Position numbers and translations under genes: made by a program. Below the pieces are notes generated by a model, which was not told where the DNA came from, ran no database searches, and saw nothing but the letters and a program-made list of their open reading frames with translations. Below, piece by piece: positions 1 through 5,182 of a DNA stretch of 5,952 nt. Within the stretch, counting starts at the first letter, position 1, and the number at the start of each line of letters is the position of its first letter. Source of the stretch: an uncultured Ruminococcus sp. (lineage in GTDB: Bacteria > Bacillota > Clostridia > Oscillospirales > CAG-272); the NCBI GenBank assembly GCA_902778205.1, contig CACYWX010000214.1, positions 1 to 5,952 of the forward strand, given 5' to 3'.

Positions 1-434
1 AACACCATGGAAACGGCATTTGCCGACGGCAGGACACCGGTTTTGACTGCCGAAACGAAGTCGGAAGAAGCGATGCCGGAAGTCTGGTCGGAAGCGACGG
101 TAAAGCTCGTCGGAACCGTCTCGGCATACGGGTAATATGCGCTCAGGGTCGACTCGTCGGCACCTTCGGCGTACCATTTGAGGCTTCCGGTAAAGGAAGT
201 GCCGTCGTAGGAAAGTTTCTCGTTGGAAGCATGGACACCGGCCTGGCGGGAAATGCTGAGGCCGATGGCGTCTCCATTCTCAAAATTGGTTTCGGTGACT
301 TTGGTAATCACGGGCTCTACGCGCACGGCATAGCGGGAATAGTCCACCTTCGGCTCGGTGACATCACCGGGAACACTGTTGCAGGCCGCCAGAATCAGGG
401 CCGCAGCAGAAAGGACAAAAACTGTTTTTTTCAT
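1..434 (-). CDS. Fimbrillin-family (Mfa-like) lipoprotein, N-terminal part, runs off left edge
   Basis: Reading the minus strand from the ATG at 434-432 gives 144 codons with no stop before the window edge, so the C-terminus is missing. The protein starts MKKTVFVLSAAALILAAC: a lysine pair, a hydrophobic segment and the lipobox LAAC with Cys18, so it is a signal peptidase II lipoprotein. The mature part has the layout of Bacteroidota fimbrillin-like proteins (Mfa-like/FimB group, type V pili). It shows NFENGDAIGLSISR (a 'gD.Igl' strand), then a YDG..F...L.W pair, then LSAYYPYAE, then TVASDQTSGIASSDFVSA, which matches the usual 'AyYPY ... v..dQ ... sDlmyA' pattern. Such proteins are exported, lipid-anchored and either built into surface fimbriae or placed at their base or tip. 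There is no Shine-Dalgarno site; the leader is A/T-rich, as is normal for Bacteroidota. The family call is from motif recognition; the exact role (shaft, anchor or tip) cannot be told. Confidence 0.85.
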   Translation of the reverse strand, partial: MKKTVFVLSAAALILAACNSVPGDVTEPKVDYSRYAVRVEPVITKVTETNFENGDAIGLSISRQAGVHASNEKLSYDGTSFTGSLKWYAEGADESTLSAYYPYAETVPTSFTVASDQTSGIASSDFVSAVKTGVLPSANAVSMV

Positions 435-463
435 TATTATGAGCTATTTGTATTTTCCGACGG

Positions 464-494
464 CAAAGATACGGGGCTTTTCCGCCCCGTACAA
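464..494 (-). promoter_or_regulatory. Bacteroidota-type promoter of the fimbrillin-like gene
   Basis: On the minus strand, TATCTTTG (471-464) matches the Bacteroidota -7 box TAnnTTTG exactly. ATTG (495-492) lies 20 bp upstream and fits the -33 box TTTG/TTG at the expected 19-21 bp spacing. Transcription should start a few bases past the -7 box, giving a short leader of roughly 25 nt before the ATG at 434. That leader is A/T-rich (GGAAAATACAAATAG) and has no Shine-Dalgarno site. This promoter type is specific to the Bacteroidota primary sigma factor and is not expected in the lineage suggested by the rest of the window. Confidence 0.7.
470..491 (-). terminator. Perfect 8-bp hairpin between upstream stop codon and fimbrillin promoter
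   Basis: TACGGGGC (470-477) and GCCCCGTA (484-491) form a perfect 8-bp stem with a 6-nt loop. On the minus strand it follows the TGA at 514-512 by about 20 nt and is followed by TCTTTG, a weak T-rich tail, so it may terminate the upstream outer-membrane protein gene. On the plus strand a TTTTTT run (501-506) lies about 9 nt after the stem, too far for a standard terminator. The stem fills almost the whole spacer between the -33 and -7 boxes and shares two bases with the -7 box, so an operator role is an alternative. Confidence 0.5.
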
Positions 495-511
495 TCCTCA
501 TTTTTTGGTAT

Positions 512-586
512 TCAGAACCCATACGCTACCCTGACGGAGGCGGTGAGGCGGTTGCTGCCGGGGAGGAGGCGGACGCCGAAACCGTG
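512..586 (-). CDS. Possible C-terminal tail of a Bacteroidota outer-membrane beta-barrel protein (fragment)
   Basis: The minus-strand frame ending in TGA at 514-512 reads GSNRLTASVRVAYGF and stop, preceded by HGFGVRLLP. The alternating polar/hydrophobic pattern and the terminal aromatic residue (YGF-stop) are typical of the last strands of Bacteroidota outer-membrane barrels. It lies just upstream of the fimbrillin gene on the same strand, with a hairpin after its stop. Further upstream (beyond about 590) the frame becomes the antisense of a plus-strand gene and no longer looks like a barrel, consistent with a join in this region. The frame is in register with the plus-strand gene, so part of the open reading could be an antisense shadow. 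It is too short for a firm call. Confidence 0.35.
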   Translation of the reverse strand, partial: HGFGVRLLPGSNRLTASVRVAYGF

Positions 587-605
587 ACGTTCCGGACCGC
601 TCCGG
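540..605. other. Probable chimeric junction between Bacteroidota and GC-rich Clostridia-like DNA
   Basis: Left of this span are a Bacteroidota promoter, a fimbrillin-like gene and a possible barrel C-terminus on the minus strand. Right of it, from about 603 on, the plus-strand translation aligns with repeats of the 835-residue protein downstream, and that gene's N-terminus is absent. Base composition also changes: a hand count gives 33 G+C of 60 at 1-60 and 44 of 60 at 1741-1800. The exact breakpoint cannot be fixed because both readings are open across the span. Assembly chimerism is more likely than real transfer. Confidence 0.65.
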
Positions 606-994
606 AGATCCTGGAGGGGCAGACCCTGGTCTACACCGTCCTGCGGGATTCCCTGGCGGTGCTCTCCTTCGAGCGGCACAATGCCGACGGCGCGCTGACC
701 TACTCCCGCACCGCGGAATACGGCCGGGACACGGTCGACGATTTCATGGCCCCCTTCCGGCGGGACGTCTCGAACCAGCGGATCATCCGCATCCGGGGGA
801 CCTTATATTCCCGGGACGCCGATCCCGCGGAGTTCGATTATTATCTCCACGTGCCGAGGGAATGGCGGCTCACCGTCGTGGGACCGGGAGAGCTGTTCCT
901 CTACGCGAACGAGAATTTCACAAATTCCGTCGACAATCCCATCGAGCCCGGCGAGGAGGATCTGACCCTCTGGGCCTCCAACGCGGCCGGATGA
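584..994 (+). CDS. 5'-truncated C-terminal part of a repeat protein, paralogue of the next gene
   Basis: The frame is open from 443 but has no ATG, GTG or TTG before the GTG at 584, which lies inside the coding region and is unlikely to be the true start. The N-terminus is probably lost at the junction near 540-605. The product is a secreted-type hypothetical protein. Its segment YTVLRDSLAVLSFERHNADG aligns with RFTADRESLALRTWQTLTDG of the downstream protein, both followed by a Tyr-rich stretch and an (E/D)DF(I/M).P(W/F) motif. Its last 70 residues (RIIRIRGTLYSRD ... PREWRLTVVG ... EEDLTLWASN) match the two 'W-rich ... (E/T)(I/L)W(V/A)' modules of that protein. It therefore ends with the same architecture: a repeat unit followed by a beta-sandwich-like module. 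It is followed by a 55-bp gap and then its paralogue, pointing to tandem duplication. No enzymatic motif is seen. Confidence 0.7.
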   Translation: MTFRTAPEILEGQTLVYTVLRDSLAVLSFERHNADGALTYSRTAEYGRDTVDDFMAPFRRDVSNQRIIRIRGTLYSRDADPAEFDYYLHVPREWRLTVVGPGELFLYANENFTNSVDNPIEPGEEDLTLWASNAAG

Positions 995-1049
995 CCTCCG
1001 GTCCTTCTGAATCAATCTGACATCGTCATATGCGAAAGACATCGGATAC

Positions 1050-3557
1050 ATGAAACACAACTGGCGCACAAACCCGGGACCGTCGCTGAAGCGGCCGGTC
1101 TCAGCCCTTCTGGCCGCGCTGGTCCTGTCCGCGAACGCCGGATGCTCCCTGGGGGAGTTGTCCGAGCTGGCGGGGCAGTTCCGCGAGGAATACGCGCCCG
1201 CTCCGTCAGGCGGCGATTCCGGCCTGATCGAGGGTCCTCCGCCGCCCATCATCAAACCCGGGGACGAAAAGCCCGGGGAGGAGACGGAGGGCGAGGCGGA
1301 GACCGAAACGGACTCACCCGGCGAAGAACCGGATCCGGAACCGGAGGTGGACCCGGAGGATCCCGGAGAATCCCTGCCCGGCACCCGGCCTCTGACCCTG
1401 AAAAACGCGGCGGCGGCCAACGAAATGTCCCTGCTGGTGGCCCGGTACGGCTGCGTGCTGACCGAGGTGGGGACAATGAACGGCTGGCGGAAGGGCTATC
1501 ACTACGAAATCGACTCCCCCGGCGGTAGGGCCTCCGTGGAGTTCTGCGACATGCGGGGCACCCCCTCCGGATGCTTCGGGACCCTGCTGACGGCGGACGG
1601 CGTGACGCTCTACGCCGAGGCGCAGGATTTCGACAATCCCGCCGTGTCCGTCTCCCTGAGCGAATCCGCCTCCTCCTTCACCGCCTTTGAGAATCCCTTC
1701 GCGCCCTATCTGGACGGCAGTATGCAGATCGGAGAGCGGACCGGAGAGGAGGGCGGCGCGGACGGGATCCCGGTCCACTGCGAGACGAAGGACGGGACGA
1801 GACGGGCGGATTTCACCCTGGACGAGAGATCCTTCGAGATCCGCTCCATCACCGAATACACCGAGGACGGCACCTCCGTCGAGACCGTCTACACCATGGG
1901 AGCCGAGCGGTTCGGCGCGGACCGGCTGACGGCGGCCCTGACGGATTACTACTCCATCTCCCCCGAGGATCTGACCTTCACTCTGCAGGACGTGCGGCAG
2001 GCCAATTCCCTCACCGCTCTTCTGGCCTCCTTCGGTTCCGCGGGCTATACCCTGGACCGGGAGGAAAACGGAAAGCCGGTTCGGGAGTCCGCCTCCGCCT
2101 ACATGAACGGAGGACGGCTGATCGAGGTCCTCACCGTCACCTCCGGCGGCGTGTCGGAGCGTCGGTACCTCCGGGACGGAATCCGCTATCCCGACGCGAA
2201 CGGATTCGCCTTCCGCTCCGCCGAGGAAACGAGCGGCGGGGATGATCTCATCTCCTCCTTTATCCCCGACGGGCAGGTGGGAAGCGTGACCGTGTCCGGC
2301 CAATCCCTCCTGTTCACCGTGCGGTCGGTTCTGGACGGGGTTCCCGTTCTGGCCCGGGTCATCGTGGAAAAGGACTCCCTCCTGCTCCGCTCCTGCGAGG
2401 TGGACACCACGGGGACCGATTCACATTCCGTCTACGTCCTGACCGCGTCGCGGGGAGGCGAAAAGACGGACGAGGCGGTCTTCAGCGCCCTGGGCGGCGA
2501 GCGGACCGTCACCTATCACATTGAATGGGAAAACGCCCCGGCGGAGGACATGACCTTCCCGGTTCCCGGGGGCTGGGCTTTCCGGCTCTCATTCCTTTCC
2601 GGCGCGGATTACTGGTACAACGCGGACCACACCGATCCGGCTCCCGACACCTGGCAGGCGGCGGCGGACGGGGTTGACCGGGAGATCTGGGTGAGCAGCG
2701 CGGTGAAATACGTTCCGTCGTCGGACGGCTCGGGACTGCCCGGCACCGTTCCCGCCGACGTGACGCCCGCCGTGCTGACTGCCGCCAATCAGATCTCCAC
2801 CCTCGCGGCCCGGTACGGATCCGTATCGGAGACGGGCGGCGGCAGGACCCTGGCCTTCCAAAAGGACGGAGGCTTGTGGGTCCGGTATCTGAAGGACTCC
2901 TCCGGCGAATCCGCCGAGGTGGGACCGGTCCGGATGAAGGCGGAGGACGGCTGGACCTCCTACACCGCCTCCTACGGCGACGTGGTGAAGAATCCCGACG
3001 CGGACTACGCCCATGACAACGAAATCGCCGCCCTTCTCTCCGAGGCCCTGAAAAAAGGCGCACTCCGGGAGCTGATTCCCCAGGGCGGCGGGACGGGAGA
3101 CCGTCAGTTCTGCGTCGTCCTGGACGGCGGGAAGAGCGTCCGGTTCACCGCGGACCGGGAATCCCTGGCCCTGCGCACATGGCAGACCCTGACGGACGGG
3201 GCCGTGACGGGGCAGACGGACTTCTTCTACGGCGTCTTCGCCGGTGAGGACTTTATAAAGCCCTGGGACCGTACCCGCACTGCCGCCTTCCACGTGCTGA
3301 ACGCGGGAGACGAGGTCGCTTTCATCCGCATCCGGATCCCGCAGGGCGCGTCCCTCCGGCTGGAGATGCCCGACGGCTGGAACTGGTTCTTCCTGGACGA
3401 GGCCCTCTCCGAAGCCGCTCCCTCCTGGATCCAGGTCACGGCCGGGGACGAGGACACGGAGCTCTGGGTGGACAACCGGAATCCCGAAACCCGCACCGCC
3501 GAGCCCTCCGAACCGCCCGCGCCGGAGGAGGATCCGGCTGAGGGCGGAGGGGACTGA
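1050..3557 (+). CDS. Secreted three-repeat protein, putative lipoprotein, function unknown (835 aa)
   Basis: The N-terminus has a basic region (R6, K14, R15), a hydrophobic stretch PVSALLAALVLSANAGC and Cys32. This is probably a lipoprotein signal, although Asn at -3 (NAGC) departs from the usual Leu/Val/Ile. Residues 46-112 are an acidic Pro/Glu/Gly/Asp linker, a likely wall-spanning spacer. Three repeat units follow. They begin at about 115, 308 and 571 with a helix pattern (AANEMSLLVARYG; RQANSLTALLASFG; AANQISTLAARYG). They end with a strand pair at about 255, 437 and 698 (FTLDERSFEIRS; VIVEKDSLLLRS; FTADRESLALRT). That '(D/E)..SL.LR' plus 'DG' pattern resembles LolA/LppX-type lipoprotein-carrier folds; this is inference. 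Units 2 and 3 are each followed by a beta-rich module (486-549 and 744-809) ending EIWVSS or ELWVDN. A Pro/Glu tail closes the protein. The start lacks a clear Shine-Dalgarno site; it was chosen because it precedes the signal peptide. I do not recognise a named family. Confidence 0.85.
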   Translation: MKHNWRTNPGPSLKRPVSALLAALVLSANAGCSLGELSELAGQFREEYAPAPSGGDSGLIEGPPPPIIKPGDEKPGEETEGEAETETDSPGEEPDPEPEVDPEDPGESLPGTRPLTLKNAAAANEMSLLVARYGCVLTEVGTMNGWRKGYHYEIDSPGGRASVEFCDMRGTPSGCFGTLLTADGVTLYAEAQDFDNPAVSVSLSESASSFTAFENPFAPYLDGSMQIGERTGEEGGADGIPVHCETKDGTRRADFTLDERSFEIRSITEYTEDGTSVETVYTMGAERFGADRLTAALTDYYSISPEDLTFTLQDVRQANSLTALLASFGSAGYTLDREENGKPVRESASAYMNGGRLIEVLTVTSGGVSERRYLRDGIRYPDANGFAFRSAEETSGGDDLISSFIPDGQVGSVTVSGQSLLFTVRSVLDGVPVLARVIVEKDSLLLRSCEVDTTGTDSHSVYVLTASRGGEKTDEAVFSALGGERTVTYHIEWENAPAEDMTFPVPGGWAFRLSFLSGADYWYNADHTDPAPDTWQAAADGVDREIWVSSAVKYVPSSDGSGLPGTVPADVTPAVLTAANQISTLAARYGSVSETGGGRTLAFQKDGGLWVRYLKDSSGESAEVGPVRMKAEDGWTSYTASYGDVVKNPDADYAHDNEIAALLSEALKKGALRELIPQGGGTGDRQFCVVLDGGKSVRFTADRESLALRTWQTLTDGAVTGQTDFFYGVFAGEDFIKPWDRTRTAAFHVLNAGDEVAFIRIRIPQGASLRLEMPDGWNWFFLDEALSEAAPSWIQVTAGDEDTELWVDNRNPETRTAEPSEPPAPEEDPAEGGGD
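1392..3476 (+). repeat. Protein-level repeats inside the 835-residue gene (three units, two beta modules)
   Basis: Unit 1 covers about residues 115-300, unit 2 about 308-470 and unit 3 about 571-730. Each opens with a helix containing A(N).(.)(S/I)(L/T)..L.A.(Y/F)G and includes a later '(F/V)T.(D/E)..SL.LR' strand pair. The beta modules follow units 2 and 3 only. Identity is low and spread out, so these are old duplications rather than recent DNA repeats. The arrangement is 1-2-beta-3-beta, so one beta module was lost or never present after unit 1. Confidence 0.6.
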
Positions 3558-3636
3558 TCCCCGCCCGGATCAACAGGTTTTCTCGCCGGGGACCGCTTCT
3601 CCGGCCTGAACATACATCACAAAAAATATTTCCAAC

Positions 3637-3643
3637 AAAGGAG
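3637..3643 (+). promoter_or_regulatory. Strong Shine-Dalgarno site of the SPFH gene, in an A/T-rich leader
   Basis: AAAGGAG ends 8 nt before the ATG at 3652. It sits in an A/T-rich stretch (about 3608-3651, including AAAAAATATT) in otherwise GC-rich DNA, which suggests that the SPFH gene has its own promoter in the 94-bp gap. I could not find a convincing -35/-10 pair. This site fixes the start and shows Shine-Dalgarno-dependent translation, unlike the left end of the window. Confidence 0.8.
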
Positions 3644-3651
3644 ATTGTATC

Positions 3652-5091
3652 ATGGGACTTATCGCAGCAGCACTGGGCTCCGTAGGCAACACCCTCGCCG
3701 ATCAGTGGAAGGAATACTTCTACTGCGACGCTCTTGACGCCGACACCCTGATGGTGAAGGGCCAGAAGAGAACCAAGGGCAACAACCGCGGCAACGACAA
3801 CATCATTTCCAACGGCTCCATCATCACAGTGGCGGACGGCCAGTGCATGATCATCGTGGAGCAGGGCAAGATCGTGGAGGTCTGCGCCGAGCCCGGCGAA
3901 TTCAAGTACGACACCTCCACCGAGCCCTCCATCTTCTCGGGCTCCCTCGGCGCCTCCATCCTCGACACCTTCAAGACCATCGGCAAGCGCTTCACCTTCG
4001 GCGGAGACACCGCGAAGGACCAGCGCGTCTACTACTTCAACACCAAGGAAATCCCGGGCAACAAGTTCGGCACCGCCAATCCCGTTCCCTTCAAGGTGGT
4101 CGTGAACAAAAATTACGGCTATGAAGTCCTCTGCGACCTCCGCTGCAACGGCATGTATTCCTACAAGATCACCAACCCGCTCCTCTTCTACACCGAGGTG
4201 ACGGCCAACGTGGCCAACAGCTATGAGCGCTCCCAGATCGACCCCTCTCTGAAGGCCGAGCTCATCGACGCCCTCCAGCCGGCTCTCGCGGTTCTTTCCG
4301 CAAACGGCGTGTCCTACGACCAGATTCCTGCCCATAACAAGGAACTCAAGGATGCGCTGAACGACGCCCTGGCTGCGGAATGGGGCAAGCGCGGCATCTC
4401 CGTGTTCTCCCTGTCCATGGGCGTGCCCTCCATCCCGGACGATCAGAAGGAAGAAATCAAGACGTGGCAGAGAACCGCGATGATGCGCGGCGACGCCTTC
4501 GCCCAGTCCGCCTTCACCACCTCCACCTCCGCCGACAACGCGAAGATCGCGGCAGGCAACCCCAACGGCGCGGTCAACGGCTTCATGGGCATGGGCATGG
4601 CAAATCAGCAGGGCGGCGCGGCCAATGCGGCCAACCTCTTCGCGGCGGGTCTCCAGCAGCAGCAAATGCAGCAGCAGATGCAGCAGCAGGCGGCTCCGGC
4701 TCCCGCGGCTCCCGCTGCCGACACCTGGACCTGCCCCACCTGCGGCAAGGCTGCCACCGGCAAGTTCTGCCCCGAATGCGGCACCAAGAAGCCCGAGCCG
4801 AAGCCGGCTGCCGGAGCCTGGACCTGCCCCACCTGCGGCAAGACCGTCACCGGTAAGTTCTGCCCCGAGTGCGGCACCAAGAAGCCCGAGGAGACCCCGG
4901 ACGGCTGGACCTGCCCCAACTGCGGCACCACCAACAAGGGCAAGTTCTGCTCCGACTGCGGCGCCAAGAAGCCCGCGGGCGCTAAGCTGTACAAGTGCGA
5001 CAAGTGCGGCTGGGAGCCCGAGGATCCCGCTCACCCGCCGAAGTTCTGCCCCGAGTGCGGCGATCCCTTCGGCGACGAGGACGTTCAGTAA
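3652..5091 (+). CDS. SPFH/Band 7 domain protein with four C-terminal zinc ribbons (YdjI-like)
   Basis: Residues about 1-290 form an SPFH (Band 7) domain of the type annotated as 'virion core protein'/YdjI-like. The start MGLIAAALGSVGNTLADQWK is amphipathic, with no signal peptide or true membrane span. Conserved-looking pieces include IISNGSIITVADGQCMIIVEQGKI and FNTKEIPGNKFGT. A Gly/Ala/Asn/Met linker (about 291-333) and a Gln-Met tract (335-346) lead to zinc ribbons with Cys at 361/364/373/376, 392/395/404/407, 421/424/433/436 and 449/452/466/469. The fourth has a longer loop and a rubredoxin-like YKCDKCGW. SPFH proteins oligomerise on membranes; Bacillus subtilis YdjI helps place PspA at the membrane during envelope stress. 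By analogy this is a cytosolic membrane-associated scaffold. No PspA-like partner lies in the window. Codon use differs from its neighbours (Arg is CGC or AGA, never CGG), suggesting high expression. Confidence 0.9.
   Translation: MGLIAAALGSVGNTLADQWKEYFYCDALDADTLMVKGQKRTKGNNRGNDNIISNGSIITVADGQCMIIVEQGKIVEVCAEPGEFKYDTSTEPSIFSGSLGASILDTFKTIGKRFTFGGDTAKDQRVYYFNTKEIPGNKFGTANPVPFKVVVNKNYGYEVLCDLRCNGMYSYKITNPLLFYTEVTANVANSYERSQIDPSLKAELIDALQPALAVLSANGVSYDQIPAHNKELKDALNDALAAEWGKRGISVFSLSMGVPSIPDDQKEEIKTWQRTAMMRGDAFAQSAFTTSTSADNAKIAAGNPNGAVNGFMGMGMANQQGGAANAANLFAAGLQQQQMQQQMQQQAAPAPAAPAADTWTCPTCGKAATGKFCPECGTKKPEPKPAAGAWTCPTCGKTVTGKFCPECGTKKPEETPDGWTCPNCGTTNKGKFCSDCGAKKPAGAKLYKCDKCGWEPEDPAHPPKFCPECGDPFGDEDVQ
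4726..4977 (+). repeat. Tandem zinc-ribbon repeat within the SPFH gene
   Basis: Three units start at 4726, 4819 and 4906, 93 and 87 bp apart. Each encodes WTCP(T/N)CG followed by GKFC..CG.KKP. Units 1 and 2 are very similar at DNA level as well as protein level, with mainly synonymous or linker changes, pointing to fairly recent tandem duplication or gene conversion. The third is more diverged (CPNCGTTNKGKFCSDCG). The fourth ribbon, at about 4996-5061, is a different subtype and not part of the repeat. Confidence 0.85.
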
Positions 5092-5104
5092 TTTTTGATC
5101 AGAC

Positions 5105-5154
5105 CGCGGATCGGGGAGGGCCTCTTTCGGGATTCCTCCCCGTATCCCGCTTTT
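5105..5154 (+). terminator. Probable rho-independent terminator after the SPFH gene
   Basis: CGGGGAGG (5112-5119) pairs perfectly with CCTCCCCG (5135-5142) around a 15-nt loop. The stem extends outward with small bulges (GCGGAT at 5106-5111 against TATCCCGC at 5143-5150) and is followed directly by TTTT (5151-5154). It begins about 15 nt after the SPFH stop codon. It lies only 28 bp before the start of the next gene, leaving no room for a separate promoter, so it may instead be leaky, an attenuator or an mRNA-stabilising stem. Confidence 0.6.
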
Positions 5155-5169
5155 CCCACTTTCCGAAAC

Positions 5170-5178
5170 GGAGGTGAT
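5170..5178 (+). promoter_or_regulatory. Near-perfect Shine-Dalgarno site of the last lipoprotein gene
   Basis: GGAGGTGATC (5170-5179) complements ten consecutive bases of the 16S rRNA 3' end. GGAGG ends 8 nt before the ATG at 5183. It decides the start and again marks a lineage with strong Shine-Dalgarno use. Confidence 0.85.
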
Positions 5179-5182
5179 CCGG

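Noticed and set aside
231..587. A 118-codon plus-strand open frame at the left end
   Set aside because: It is antisense to the fimbrillin-like gene, crosses its promoter and the junction, and has no recognisable features.
1314..2303. A 329-codon minus-strand open frame within the 835-residue gene
   Set aside because: Its composition is typical of antisense frames in GC-rich coding DNA, and the plus strand has a signal sequence and repeats.
3558..3592. Possible terminator after the 835-residue gene (TCCCCG/CGGGGA)
   Set aside because: Only 6 bp of stem with a loop of more than 20 nt and no T-run afterwards.
3608..3651. Sigma-70 promoter for the SPFH gene
   Set aside because: The stretch is A/T-rich as a promoter would be, but no -35/-10 pair with acceptable spacing could be found, so only the ribosome binding site is annotated.
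4651..4692. CAG-rich run as a microsatellite or regulatory repeat
   Set aside because: It encodes the Gln-Met linker of the SPFH protein in frame; nothing suggests a separate role at DNA level.
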